From positions 28,586 through 92,585 of the forward strand of contig JACAET010000055.1 in NCBI GenBank assembly GCA_013388685.1: a stretch of 64,000 bases of DNA, written 5' to 3'. The translations under genes were made by a program, and so were the position numbers. Below are positions 15,766 through 24,697 of the stretch, piece after piece (positions within the stretch are counted from its first letter, which is position 1; each line of letters begins with the position of its first letter). The DNA is from Chloroflexota bacterium. GTDB taxonomy: Bacteria > Chloroflexota > Anaerolineae > Anaerolineales > Villigracilaceae. A model generated the notes under the pieces. It did no database searches, was not told the origin of the DNA, and saw only the letters and a program-made list of their open reading frames with translations.

Positions 15766-16173
15766 ATGAAAAAGTATCTGTTGATTGTCTTGCTCTTCGG
15801 CGCACTTCTACTCACCGCTTGCGGAGGCGGCGCCCAATCCTCGGATCAAACCGTTGCGCTGGATCCCGTCCCCGCAGACTATGCCGGAAAGTCCAACCCT
15901 CTCGGCTCCGATGCGTCCACCGCCGGAGCAAAGGTCTTTCAAGCGAATTGCGAAACCTGTCACGGACCGCAGGGTCATGGCGACGGTCCTGCCGGACAGG
16001 CGCTCGATCCCAAGCCGAAAAACCTTCCCGATCTGGCGGCGCAGGTCGGCGACGATTACCTGTTCTGGCGCATTTCCGAAGGCAAGCCCGGCACCTCCAT
16101 GGTCGCCTGGAAGGGCATCCTGACCGAGGAACAAATCTGGCAGGCAGTGGCGTTCATCCGTACTTTGAAATAG
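15766..16173 (+). CDS. Lipoprotein c-type cytochrome
   Basis: A 135-residue protein. The signal peptide ends in a lipobox LTAC with the lipidated Cys at residue 19. One heme c motif, CETCH, gives Cys62, Cys65 and His66; the axial Met is probably Met112 in TSMVAW. A short linker separates anchor and heme domain. CAGGAGAACGAA precedes the ATG. It is transcribed away from the oxidase operon and should feed electrons to its CuA subunit (inference from position and type). Confidence 0.93.
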   Translation: MKKYLLIVLLFGALLLTACGGGAQSSDQTVALDPVPADYAGKSNPLGSDASTAGAKVFQANCETCHGPQGHGDGPAGQALDPKPKNLPDLAAQVGDDYLFWRISEGKPGTSMVAWKGILTEEQIWQAVAFIRTLK

Positions 16174-16380
16174 CCTGCAGGACCAGTAAAAGTCAAACAA
16201 TTTGGACTTACGCAAAATCATTCGTTATTCGGTTTGTGACCGCTGACAGCAGAACGTGGTCGGAGGTCAAACTCCGGGGGTTTTATGTAAGTCCTGACAA
16301 CATATGACCCAACCCTGACTTGATCTTTCCAGACACAAACTGCCCTTAAATGGCGAGGGACGCCGATATAAAGCAGCGCA

Positions 16381-16413
16381 AAAAGCCAATTCGTTCGAAC
16401 GGATTGGCTTTTT
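16381..16413. terminator. Rho-independent terminator
   Basis: Stem AAAAGCCAAT / ATTGGCTTTT with a 12-nt loop, followed by TTGATTTT. It lies in the 430-bp gap 16174-16604 between the cytochrome c and glycerate kinase genes. A weaker CGGAG/CTCCG hairpin is at 16261-16276. No other feature was seen in the gap. Confidence 0.75.
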
Positions 16414-16604
16414 GATTTTCCGTGACAGGGGGTGCACGAATTCCCACTCCATCACAAATGTCGCGCCTCCATGTGTACAAGCAAATACGGCATGCGCTTT
16501 CCCGGGCGCCGATCGCTCATGAAAACCGGAAATACCCCATAACGCGAACCTGCCGGGGTGTCCGTATTCAAACAAGATCGGATGTATGCTACACTCAAAC
16601 CGCC

Positions 16605-17936
16605 ATGATTCGTCCCTCATCGTTTGCCACCCACACAATATCCCATCACCCGCGCGGGGAATCGGTGATGCGCATCCTTGCAGCCGCCATCCAGGCGGTG
16701 GAGCCGGGGGCGGCGGTGAGCCACTATATTTGCCGCGAAGAAAATTCCCTCATCATTGACCGACGCGAATATCCGCTGGATGAAATCAGGCACATCCGCG
16801 TCCTCGGACTGGGAAAGGCTTGCCTTGCAATGACCCGACCTTTGGCAAATCTTCTCCCGCCTCACGCCACCCGCGGCTTGCTCATTCCAAAAGGGACTCC
16901 CGCCGACCCTCCGAGCGGATTCGACCTCCAGCCCGGCGGGCATCCCCTTCCCGACGAGAACAGTCTGTGCGCCGGAGAAAAGGCTTCCGCTCTCGTGCGC
17001 GGCCTCAACGAAGACGATCTGCTCCTGTGCCTCGTCTCAGGCGGCGGCTCCGCGCTGATGACCCTTCCGCAGGCGGGCGTCTCTCTCGAAGATTTGCGTT
17101 TCCTGACCTCCTCTCTTCTGACATGCGGCGCCCGCGTGGACGAGATCAATATTCTGCGTCGTCATCTCGATCAACTCAAAGGCGGCGGCTTGGCGCGGCT
17201 GGCTTCGCCCGCCCGCGTCGTCAGCCTGATTCTCTCGGATGTGGTGGGCAGCCCGCTCGAAGCTATCGCCTCGGGCATCACCGCGCCCGATCCTTCCACG
17301 CGCGCGGACGCATTGTCGGTATTGGAGAAATATGGGTTGATGAAAAAAATTCCCCCATCCATTCTTGCCGCGCTGAAAACGATTCCCGAAACGCCGAAAC
17401 CCGAAGAGGCTCTCTTCGCGCGTGTGCACAATGTTATTGTGGGGAGCAACGCGCAAGCGGCGGCCGCCGCTCGACGTCAGGCGCGAAGCGATGGTTTTCA
17501 TCCCATCCTGTTGGGGAACGATTGGCAGGGAGAAGCGAGCGAAGTCGGGCGGAAGTTAGGTCACATCTTGAAAACGATAACGCCCCCGCGTCCATTTTGC
17601 CTGATTGCGGGCGGCGAGACGACCGTCACGGTGCGCGGTCGCGGACGCGGCGGGCGCAATCAGGAACTGGCATTAGCCGCCGCGCGCGAGTTGGCAGGGG
17701 CGCCGAATGTGATGCTGGTCTCCCTCGCCACCGACGGCGAAGACGGTCCCACCGACGCGGCGGGTGCGGTCACGACAGGAGAGACGCTGGAACGCGGCAT
17801 GCAACTGAAGCTTTCACCGGAGACCTTTTTGGAGGATAATGACGCCTACACCTATTTCAGCGCGTTGAACGATCTGCTCAAGCCCGGACCCACCGGCACG
17901 AATGTCAACGACTTGATGCTCGGCTTTGGATGGTAG
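16605..17936 (+). CDS. Glycerate 2-kinase (GckA/TtuD, MOFRL family)
   Basis: A 443-residue protein matching the GckA/TtuD type of glycerate kinase, which phosphorylates D-glycerate with ATP. Seen: VLGLGKACLAMT near residue 70, GGHPLPDENS, the nucleotide loop CLVSGGGSALM, the segment INILRRHLDQLKGGGLA, SDVVGSPLEAIASG, and the C-terminal MOFRL region with GGETTV, GRGGRNQELAL and DGEDGPTDAAGA. The ATG at 16605 has no ribosome site, but TACACT lies 9 nt upstream, which suggests a nearly leaderless message. The 5' extension to 16422 looks non-coding. The gene stands alone. Confidence 0.92.
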   Translation: MIRPSSFATHTISHHPRGESVMRILAAAIQAVEPGAAVSHYICREENSLIIDRREYPLDEIRHIRVLGLGKACLAMTRPLANLLPPHATRGLLIPKGTPADPPSGFDLQPGGHPLPDENSLCAGEKASALVRGLNEDDLLLCLVSGGGSALMTLPQAGVSLEDLRFLTSSLLTCGARVDEINILRRHLDQLKGGGLARLASPARVVSLILSDVVGSPLEAIASGITAPDPSTRADALSVLEKYGLMKKIPPSILAALKTIPETPKPEEALFARVHNVIVGSNAQAAAAARRQARSDGFHPILLGNDWQGEASEVGRKLGHILKTITPPRPFCLIAGGETTVTVRGRGRGGRNQELALAAARELAGAPNVMLVSLATDGEDGPTDAAGAVTTGETLERGMQLKLSPETFLEDNDAYTYFSALNDLLKPGPTGTNVNDLMLGFGW

Positions 17937-18027
17937 AGTTTTTTGCAGGATTTACCGAACGCCTCTAAAGTATGAAATCACGACAAACCGGCTTTGAGCC
18001 TACAAATAAGAAATTACAGGAGTTTTT

Positions 18028-19188
18028 ATGTCCACCACAGCAGATGTAATCGTGATCGGCGGAGGCGTGCATGGAGCGAGCATCGCCTTCCACCTCGCAC
18101 GTCGGGGAACGAAGGTCATCGTCATGGAGAGGGCATTCGTCGGCGCGGGCGCCACGGGACGCTCCAGCGGTTTGGTGCGGATGCATTATGACACCGAAGC
18201 CGACGCGCGTCTCGCGTGGGAATCGTTCCGATACTTCCAAAACTGGAATGAGATGGTGGGCGGCACCTGCGGTTTTACCCGCACGGGCTTTATCCAACTG
18301 GTCAAAACACAACACGTGGAGACGCTCAAACGGAATACCGCCATGCACCAGCGGATCGGCATTCCAACCTTTCTCATCGGGCAGGATGACCTCAAACGGC
18401 TGGTTCCCCACATGGCGGTGGACGATGTGGAAGTCGCCGCCTACGAACCCGAATCGGGCTACGCCATGCCCAGCGATGCCGCCAACGCGTTGATGAACGC
18501 AGCGCGCGAAAAGGGGACAAGGCTGGTTCAAAACTGCTCCGTGACGGGAGTCCTGTTGGCGGGCGGAAAAATAGCGGGCGTACAGACCACACAGGGCGAA
18601 TTCTCGGCGCCTTTCGTCGTCAATGCAGCCGGCGCATGGGCAGATCGAATCAACAGGATGGTTGGACTCGATCTCCCCTACGGAACCTGGAAACATGACG
18701 TGATGATGATGTGGCGTCCGAAGGAGGCGGGGGTATCGCACCCTGCGGTGATTGATTTCCCCAACCTGATGTATTTCCGTCCCGAGGGCGGGTTAACCCT
18801 TGTCGGACTGGAAGACGCCAATCCCCAAAACGAAGATCCCGACGGCGACGCCGACCACGTCAGCGAAGGATTTGTGGAGCGCGCCGTTGATCGAATCTGC
18901 CGGCGCATGCCCATCATGGAAAAAGGCGGGCTTCACAGCACGCACAGCGGCTATGATGGGATCACCCCCGATCAGCATGCCATCATCGGCACGGCGGGAC
19001 CCGAGGGTTTTTATCTCGACTGCGGACACAGCGGCACAGGTTTCAAGATCGCGCCCGCCACAGGCTTGTGCATGTCGGAATTGATTTTGGACGGCGCGGC
19101 AAGGACGGTGGACATTTCGGTCTTTTCACCGAAACGTTTTGCGGAGGGAAAACTCATCAAGGGCAATTACGAAAATATCTGGCAATAG
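18028..19188 (+). CDS. FAD-dependent oxidoreductase, DAO family
   Basis: A 386-residue protein. The N-terminal dinucleotide fold has GGGVHGASIAFHLARRG with an acidic end of strand 2 (VMERAF), then the ARG-type segment GATGRSSGLVR. The C-terminal part, with HSGYDGITPDQHAIIG and GHSGTGFKIAPATG, is typical of sarcosine oxidase beta/D-amino acid dehydrogenase relatives that oxidise secondary amines or amino acids. The substrate cannot be told from sequence. ACAGGAG precedes the ATG by 6 nt. It lies 91 nt after the glycerate kinase gene, so a link in C1/glycine-type metabolism is possible but unproven. Confidence 0.88.
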   Translation: MSTTADVIVIGGGVHGASIAFHLARRGTKVIVMERAFVGAGATGRSSGLVRMHYDTEADARLAWESFRYFQNWNEMVGGTCGFTRTGFIQLVKTQHVETLKRNTAMHQRIGIPTFLIGQDDLKRLVPHMAVDDVEVAAYEPESGYAMPSDAANALMNAAREKGTRLVQNCSVTGVLLAGGKIAGVQTTQGEFSAPFVVNAAGAWADRINRMVGLDLPYGTWKHDVMMMWRPKEAGVSHPAVIDFPNLMYFRPEGGLTLVGLEDANPQNEDPDGDADHVSEGFVERAVDRICRRMPIMEKGGLHSTHSGYDGITPDQHAIIGTAGPEGFYLDCGHSGTGFKIAPATGLCMSELILDGAARTVDISVFSPKRFAEGKLIKGNYENIWQ

Positions 19189-19214
19189 GAAATCGAATTT
19201 TCACGAATGCGCTA

Positions 19215-19388
19215 AGTAGTCGGTCGTATGGTTTCAAAAATCCATTGGCACAGTCGGCGTTCTCTTGCGCCTACAGGGACGTTACACTTGCCCTCCCACT
19301 CCGCTTCGCTTCGGGGATGCTTCGCAATGGCGGGCAAGCGCCAGGGGAGAACGTCTCCTGCGCGTCGAATGATTTTCGACCGACTACT
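19215..19388 (-). mobile_element. 174-bp MITE-like element, copy 2 (inverted)
   Basis: Same length and terminal repeats as the element at 4522-4695, in opposite orientation. The dinucleotide TA flanks both ends, as expected for a two-base target duplication of the TA type. It separates the convergent FAD oxidoreductase and holA genes. Confidence 0.78.
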
Positions 19389-19415
19389 TAACGACGGCAG
19401 CGTTTCAACCCGAAA

Positions 19416-20384
19416 TTATCCGGCCAGTTCCACGACCAGCGTATCCAAAGCCAGGTCGAGCGTGACCTGTCCTGTTTTGACCCCCTCATCGATCTTCAAC
19501 AATCTGCGATGGATTGTTTCGAGCGTCTCCATTGAAAAGTGCGCGGCTTGCTGTGTCGTTTTTTCCGCCACAAACGGATGCACACCCAGGGCGCGGGCGA
19601 CATCGTCCCTGGTGCCGCGTCCATCTAGAATTTCCCTCGCCTGAATCAACAGACGAAATTGCCGTACCACCATCCCCCACAACGCAAATGGATCTTCCGA
19701 CTCGAGCAAACGATGCAAAAGATGCTGAGCGGATTGACCATCCCCGTTCGACAGCGCATCCACGAAATCGAACACCGATTGCTGCGAGGTGACAATGCAG
19801 ACCGCCTCCACATCCTCGACCTTGACCGGGCGCGCCCAATTGACATATGCCAGCAGTTTGGCGATTTCCATCCCCGCCTGACGAGTGTCCACGCCGACCA
19901 TATCTTTGAGCATTTCGGCGGCACGCGGTTCGATTTGTCCGCCCTGGTTTTTCGTTTCGTGGACAATCCAGCCCGGCATATCTCTCAATTTGGGGAGCAT
20001 GAAGGCTTTGGTCTGTATCTTCCCGCCGTTCTTTTCCGCCCATTTGACCAGCCAGTGTTTCTCGACATCGCGCGGTTCGACCGATTCGTACATGACCAGC
20101 CGCGTGGTTTCCGGGGTTTTCTCGATGAATTCCAGAAATTTCTTGCGGGCGGCGGGATTGTTGTATTTGGCGGAGGGGTTTGCCAACAGAACCAGCCGTC
20201 TCTTTGCCAGGAACGGCATGGCGTTGAGGGCGTTGTTCAGGTCGTTCTCGCTCACCGTACGCGCATCAAGGCGGGCAGTGTTCATGTCCGCGCTGGTGGG
20301 ATCGTTGAAATCGGACTCAAAGTCCTTGAGCTTGCGCGAGATGGCGAATTCGTCGTTGCCGAAGAGGAAGAAGAGGTTGGGCAT
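19416..20384 (-). CDS. holA: DNA polymerase III delta subunit
   Basis: A 322-residue protein, the usual length for HolA. It begins with the family start FFLFGNDEFAISRKLKDFE (a loop that replaces a true P-loop), has FLAKRRLVLLANPS in domain I, and ends with the helical domain with QFRLLIQAREIL and LGVHPFVAEKTTQQA. In the clamp loader it opens the beta sliding clamp. No clear ribosome site is visible; the upstream DNA is a CACGAAGG-type repeat. The gene is single and convergent with the FAD oxidoreductase, with the 174-bp element between. Confidence 0.92.
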   Translation of the reverse strand: MPNLFFLFGNDEFAISRKLKDFESDFNDPTSADMNTARLDARTVSENDLNNALNAMPFLAKRRLVLLANPSAKYNNPAARKKFLEFIEKTPETTRLVMYESVEPRDVEKHWLVKWAEKNGGKIQTKAFMLPKLRDMPGWIVHETKNQGGQIEPRAAEMLKDMVGVDTRQAGMEIAKLLAYVNWARPVKVEDVEAVCIVTSQQSVFDFVDALSNGDGQSAQHLLHRLLESEDPFALWGMVVRQFRLLIQAREILDGRGTRDDVARALGVHPFVAEKTTQQAAHFSMETLETIHRRLLKIDEGVKTGQVTLDLALDTLVVELAG

Positions 20385-20655
20385 TTTTTATCCACGAAGA
20401 TTTTTTCCACGAAGGACACGAAGGTCACGAAGGAAGTGTTTTTAAAAGTGCCTGCGCATTTTTAGACGTTAGAGAACGTCTTTTACGCCCGTTCAACAGA
20501 TTTTTAAAACAGTCGCCAACATTACAGCGCAAGGTTGGGCAGACGTTACACTTGCCCTCCCGCTTCGCTTCGGGGATGCTTCGCAATGGCAGGCAAGTGC
20601 CAGGGGAGAACGTCCGCCTACGCCACAGCGTAAGAGACGCTCTCTAGCGTCGAAC
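20385..20655. repeat. Repeat cluster upstream of holA
   Basis: The stretch holds CACGAAG units at 20392-20436, a family A fragment with GACGTTAGAGAACGTC at 20464-20479, a 73-bp hairpin core of the MITE-like element at 20542-20614, and an AGACGCTCTCTAGCGTC fragment at about 20634. No gene was seen in the 353 bp between 20385 and 20737. Confidence 0.7.
20542..20614 (-). repeat. Isolated core of the MITE-like element
   Basis: It runs from GACGTTACACTTGCC to GGGGAGAACGTC and matches the inner part of the 174-bp element (19278-19355), 5 bp shorter. The terminal AGTAGTCGGTCG repeats are absent, so the core exists as a repeat in its own right. Confidence 0.7.
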
Positions 20656-20737
20656 TTTGCACTGTAATACTAATGATGAGTCAAATAACCTTTCCACAGA
20701 TTTTCCCTTCGTGTACTTGGCAGCTCTTGTGGTAAAT

Positions 20738-21226
20738 CTATTTCGTGATAATGCGGTGTACGCCGCTGTGGACGAAGACAACCTTCACGATTTGCAGATC
20801 GCCCAGGTCCGCTTCGGTGGTGATGTATTTCTGGAGCCAGGGTCCGAGTGGTTTACTGAGGAAATAGCCGAAGAGGGCAAAGGTCAGGGCGAGGGGGATG
20901 AGGAGAAGCCGCCATCGGGTGGATTTGGCTCCTCGAAGCGGCGCCCAGGCAAAGGTCGCAGGGAGAAGCGCCGCGGCGATGAGGTTGGTGCCGCAGCCGG
21001 GGTGAATGGCAAGTCCGCTTTCGCCGCTTTTGAGTCGGGTGAGGGCTTGTGCCGCCGCGGATTTCACGTCTTCGGTTGAAAAATCGCCAAGCAGAAAGAA
21101 ACCTGTGGGGTTGGAATGCCCCGCCATGGTTTGATTGCGATATTTGCCCGCGAGAATGTGGAGTGTGGCGTGTTCGAGGGCATGGTTGCGCCGTGTTTCG
21201 AGGACGAGGGGAAGTTGTAGAAGCAT
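20738..21226 (-). CDS. DUF6391-like membrane protein
   Basis: A 162-residue protein. The N-terminal RRNHALEHATLHIL motif and HPGCGTNLIAA are marks of a small membrane family (DUF6391 type) with two hydrophobic segments, here about residues 75-95 and 105-125. The function is unknown. The start at 21226 is set by a TATAAT box ending 6 nt upstream, which makes the message leaderless; a Met five codons earlier would put that box inside the gene. It stands alone. Confidence 0.75.
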   Translation of the reverse strand: MLLQLPLVLETRRNHALEHATLHILAGKYRNQTMAGHSNPTGFFLLGDFSTEDVKSAAAQALTRLKSGESGLAIHPGCGTNLIAAALLPATFAWAPLRGAKSTRWRLLLIPLALTFALFGYFLSKPLGPWLQKYITTEADLGDLQIVKVVFVHSGVHRIITK

Positions 21227-21232
21227 GGGATG

Positions 21233-21238
21233 ATTATA
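21233..21238 (-). promoter_or_regulatory. -10 box TATAAT, leaderless start
   Basis: TATAAT, 6 nt, then the ATG at 21226. No ribosome site. Confidence 0.6.
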
Positions 21239-21368
21239 CATGCAACGGATGACAGATGTTATGCGGAAAAGCGCCGTTCTTTATTCGCATTTAATCAAAA
21301 TCTCCACAAATTCAGTTGTCAATTCGAACAAAGGGGGGAGAATATAACCAAATCAATTTGAGGTGTAT

Positions 21369-21527
21369 ATGACAAGAGACAACCGCACAAACAGCAAATC
21401 GCACATCCCGAAAGGTTCGTTTTTGTTCGAGAAGGTTGTCCCCGTTGCGTTGGCCGTCATGGGCATCGTCATGCTCGGCTTGATTCTATTTGCCGCGGGC
21501 GTTCTGCTGGGGATCGTCAAATTCTAG
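21369..21527 (+). CDS. Small single-helix membrane protein
   Basis: A 52-residue protein with a charged N-terminal part of about 22 residues and one membrane helix at about residues 23-50. The region before the ATG contains GAGGTGTATAT. It ends 13 nt before the next gene on the same strand, so the two are probably co-transcribed. A protein this short with a clean helix is credible, but the family is not recognised. Confidence 0.6.
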   Translation: MTRDNRTNSKSHIPKGSFLFEKVVPVALAVMGIVMLGLILFAAGVLLGIVKF

Positions 21528-21540
21528 TCAGGAGAAAATC

Positions 21541-22356
21541 ATGTCCGTCAATCACATCCTTCCATTCGTCTCGACCATCATCATGCTGTTCTTCACGGTC
21601 AGCGTCCTGCAGAGATTCTTCGTGCGCCGCCAGCCGCATTTTCTGTTCTGGGGTATCGGGCTGGCGATGTTCGGCGCAGGGAGTTTTGCAGAAGCCTATC
21701 TCGCGCTGGCATGGAACAAGTGGGTGTTCTTCGCCTGGTATCTGTTCGGCGCGGCGTTGAATGCCGCATGGCTCGGTCATGGGACGTTGTATCTGCTCGT
21801 GCGTAAAAAGTGGGTGCACGCCGTCACGGCAATACTCGTCCTCGGTAGTCTATTCGCGGGCAATCTGATGCTGCAAGCCATCCCGAAATTGGATGAGGCG
21901 GTCTTTACAACAGACAAGATCATCAGCGAGCAATACGGGACGAAGGCTCTGGAGGCAGGGGAGCCTGTCCCCGCTGGCGCACAAACCATCACCACCACCT
22001 ATCGCGGCGAGGAAGTGACTGCGGTGCGCGGCATCCTGCCGCTCGGCGCCCCCGTCCGCCTGACTACGCCGTTCTTCAACATCTATGGTCTGTTGACTCT
22101 GGTAGGCGGCGCAATTTATTCCGCCTATCTGTTCTGGCGCAAACGCGTGATGCCCAACCGCGTCATCGGCAATGTGTTGATTGCGGCAGGCGCGTTGTTG
22201 ATCGGCTTCGCCAGCACGCTGACGCGGCTCGGTTATGGCGAATATCTCTATCTCGGTGAATTGTTCTCGGCGATTCTGATGTTTGCAGGGTTCAGGTTTG
22301 CCGCCCGCCCGCAGCCTGATGAGGTGATGCAATCTGCCCCCGCTGCAGCGGATTAA
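21541..22356 (+). CDS. Seven-helix membrane protein
   Basis: A 271-residue protein with about seven membrane helices and one larger loop (about residues 115-175) between helices 4 and 5. AGGAGAAAATC precedes the ATG at 21541. It follows the 52-residue membrane protein directly. No transport or catalytic motif is visible and I cannot name the family. Confidence 0.75.
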   Translation: MSVNHILPFVSTIIMLFFTVSVLQRFFVRRQPHFLFWGIGLAMFGAGSFAEAYLALAWNKWVFFAWYLFGAALNAAWLGHGTLYLLVRKKWVHAVTAILVLGSLFAGNLMLQAIPKLDEAVFTTDKIISEQYGTKALEAGEPVPAGAQTITTTYRGEEVTAVRGILPLGAPVRLTTPFFNIYGLLTLVGGAIYSAYLFWRKRVMPNRVIGNVLIAAGALLIGFASTLTRLGYGEYLYLGELFSAILMFAGFRFAARPQPDEVMQSAPAAAD

Positions 22357-22396
22357 CAGTCTATTATTGACTCCACTGCAAAAACCCTGAAGATTC

Positions 22397-22620
22397 ACCA
22401 CGAAGACACGGAGTCACGGGATTTCCCTTTCATTAATGATTCTCCGTGACTCAGTGGTTCGATTTTCACCTTTTTGCAGTAGACTCATTATTGCAAACCG
22501 CAGGCGAAGCAATCTTCTGTGAGGAGAGGAGGTTGCCTCGCTGCTTTTAAGGATCCTGGCAAAGAAGAGACTCAATGGATGTTAGGCAACGTTCCGAGGC
22601 GACGCCGTCTTCGGAACGTT
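22397..22620. repeat. Inverted repeats between convergent genes
   Basis: The 278-bp gap holds CACCACGAAGACACGGAG ... CTCCGTGACTCAGTGGTTCG (22397-22461) and a perfect hairpin AACGTTCCGA / TCGGAACGTT (22589-22598 and 22611-22620). The second could end transcription from either side though it lacks a T-run. Confidence 0.65.
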
Positions 22621-22634
22621 CTGCGTAAGGAAAG

Positions 22635-23264
22635 TCAATGATTCGCATTTTCCAGTTTGCGGTAGGTTTCCAATAAACTGATCAAAATATCGTCGGTGAA
22701 GGTGTGGATCTTCGTGTACATCTCGGTGGCGTGTTTGGTGGGAACATTCGCTTCGCCGTAGACCTTGATGACCGACTCAACCAGCACATCGCGGAAGAAC
22801 AGGAATGCCTTCGCCGCGTCCACGTAACTCAGGTTGTACCTTCTCGCGCGCGAGGCGTACTCATAGCCGATGGCGTATGCCTCCGTGGCGGCTTCCTGCC
22901 CGTTGGTGGCGATATAGGTCATCAAGCCCTGGAACAACGAACGCGCGCTCATGCGATACTGGGTGCGGGCATCCTCGTCCAGTTTTTGATACCAGGATTC
23001 CTCCTGAAGACGCCCCTCCGAAATCTGCATGCGGACGTTCTTGACCACTTCGTTCATCATCCCCTCGGGTTCGAGCGCTTCTTCCCTGGACTTTGAATTT
23101 GACTCCGCCCAAAGGAGAATTTCACTACGCTTATAGCGGCGATGCCCTCCCTGCGTCTTGTGGACGGGCAGCGCGCCCTTATCGGACCAAAGCCGCACCG
23201 TACTCGGATGCACTCCGAGCAGTTTTGCCGCATCGCTGAGGGAAAGCCATTCGTCTGTCATCAT
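22635..23264 (-). CDS. MerR-like DNA-binding regulator
   Basis: A 209-residue protein. Residues 5-55 form a winged helix of the MerR/excisionase type: LSDAAKLLGVHPSTVRLWSD followed by GGHRRYKRSEI. The rest (about residues 70-205) is all helical, with no cobalamin-binding DxHxxG or other known ligand motif. It could sense a signal through the helical part. The gene is 115 nt downstream of a PucC-like transporter gene on the same strand and might be co-transcribed with it, though family A repeat fragments lie between. Confidence 0.8.
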   Translation of the reverse strand: MMTDEWLSLSDAAKLLGVHPSTVRLWSDKGALPVHKTQGGHRRYKRSEILLWAESNSKSREEALEPEGMMNEVVKNVRMQISEGRLQEESWYQKLDEDARTQYRMSARSLFQGLMTYIATNGQEAATEAYAIGYEYASRARRYNLSYVDAAKAFLFFRDVLVESVIKVYGEANVPTKHATEMYTKIHTFTDDILISLLETYRKLENANH

Positions 23265-23271
23265 TCATCCC

Positions 23272-23378
23272 GTATGCGTAGCAGACGCACTGAAGGCGTC
23301 TGAGGTCCGCCATCGGCACGAGAGAGCGCCTCTATGCGGTCTTTTTGGCGCACAGGAGAGCGCCTTCTACGCCAAAAT
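23272..23378. repeat. Family A repeat fragments
   Basis: Units with AGACGCACTGAAGGCGTCT and two AGAGCGCC cores followed by CTATGCGG or CTACGCC. They lie between the transporter gene and the MerR-like gene. Confidence 0.6.
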
Positions 23379-24683
23379 TTAATCTGCCACTGCCGCCACT
23401 TTGTCTACAAAGGCAGGTTCGTGTGCCTTTTTCTGGAATGCAGCGATATCAATGCGGTAGAGCATGATTGCCGCGACGAACAGCATCAGCGCTTCGATGC
23501 CAAACACCACGAGGTAACCATGCAGGGCGTCGCCTGTGACCTGCGTGGCGACATCCGCCACGACGCCCGCCATGAGCAGACCGACGAGGCGCGAGAGTCC
23601 GTTCGAGAAGCCCCACGCACCAATGTAAAGCCCGACCTTTTCAGGCACGGTCAGGTCGAACATGAGCGAGAGGTTGGCGATGGTGGAAATGCCAGTGCCG
23701 AATCCCAGCAGGGTGATGCCGATGTAGAAGGCGCTTGTGCTGGCGGTGAATCCGCTGATGACAATGGTTATAAACCCAAGCAGCGCCCCAAGGTTGCCCA
23801 TCTGCGCGACGTATTTCTTTTTGATACGCCCGTCGAGGATGCCTGCAATGATGAAAGCAATGAGCGTAAAACTGTTGGTAATGGATACGATGCGGGAAGT
23901 CTGCGCCAGAGACATGCCGAAGGCTTGGGCGGCAAAGGGTTCGAGCAACACGTCCTGCCCAAGGATGGCGGCGAGGAGCAGGAGCAGGTACACGAAGAAT
24001 ATCTTTGCCACGCGGTTTTCGGTGATGGCGGCGGTCATCTGTTTGACGGTGTAGGTGTCGGCTTTGGCGGGTGAGGAAGAAAGGCTGACGTGAGGCTCAA
24101 GTTTGAAGAGACCGATCAAGCCCAAGGTCAGAGCAGAGGCGGCGACGATGAGGAAGGCGCGTTCGAGGGACACCAGGTCAAAGGTCGGGACGAGGCGGCT
24201 GAGGGCGATACCTGTCGCGATCAAACCGAAAACCATGAGCGTGAACATGGTTGCGATCGTCTTGCCGCGTCCCTTTTCGCCCGAGAGTTCGGAGGCGAGG
24301 GAGAGGTAGGAGACAGCGGAGAGGTTGTAGCCCATCCCCCACGCGCCGAAGGAAAGGACCCCCGCGAGGATGCCCAGCGTGAAGTTCTCGCTGATGAGGA
24401 TGGCGACCTGCGGCGAAACGGCAACGCCGAGGACACACAAGAGCAGCCCAGCCAGGATATAGGGCGAGCGGCGGTAGCCGAAGATGGGGTGACGGTCAGA
24501 AAAGGAGCCGATGGCAACCTGGATGGGCGAGAGCAGGTAGGGGAAGATGGCAAGGAGTGTGAAGAGGGTTTTAGAGATGCCGAGGTCGAAGATCATGACG
24601 CGGTTGAGGGTGCTGTTGATGGGCACGAGCGTCATGGCGACGGCGGTGTGGATGAGGGCGAGTTGGAGGCGTTTGAGGAGCAT
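23379..24683 (-). CDS. MFS transporter of the BCD/PucC type
   Basis: A 434-residue protein with 12 membrane helices. The start LALIHTAVAMTLVPINSTLN, then DRHPIFGYRRSPYIL in the first cytoplasmic loop, resembles the bacteriochlorophyll delivery (BCD) group of MFS proteins, which includes PucC. In phototrophs these help assemble light-harvesting complexes. No photosynthesis gene is in the window, so the substrate is unknown. No ribosome site is visible; a TTGGTAACTGG-type repeat lies just upstream of the ATG. The MerR-like gene follows on the same strand. Confidence 0.8.
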   Translation of the reverse strand: MLLKRLQLALIHTAVAMTLVPINSTLNRVMIFDLGISKTLFTLLAIFPYLLSPIQVAIGSFSDRHPIFGYRRSPYILAGLLLCVLGVAVSPQVAILISENFTLGILAGVLSFGAWGMGYNLSAVSYLSLASELSGEKGRGKTIATMFTLMVFGLIATGIALSRLVPTFDLVSLERAFLIVAASALTLGLIGLFKLEPHVSLSSSPAKADTYTVKQMTAAITENRVAKIFFVYLLLLLAAILGQDVLLEPFAAQAFGMSLAQTSRIVSITNSFTLIAFIIAGILDGRIKKKYVAQMGNLGALLGFITIVISGFTASTSAFYIGITLLGFGTGISTIANLSLMFDLTVPEKVGLYIGAWGFSNGLSRLVGLLMAGVVADVATQVTGDALHGYLVVFGIEALMLFVAAIMLYRIDIAAFQKKAHEPAFVDKVAAVAD

Positions 24684-24697
24684 GGGTAGGTTGGCAG

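Noticed and set aside
16422..16604. N-terminal extension of the glycerate kinase frame
   Set aside because: It lies just after a terminator, has no family similarity, and a promoter-like box sits before the ATG at 16605.
19068..19644. Open frames inside and around the 174-bp element, repeated near 4384-4665
   Set aside because: The same peptide appears at both element copies only because the DNA is repeated; there is no ribosome site, no family match and the frames run into antisense of real genes.
23379..24683. PucC-like gene as proof of a phototrophic organism
   Set aside because: One transporter of this group is not enough, and no pigment or reaction-centre gene is present in 64 kb.
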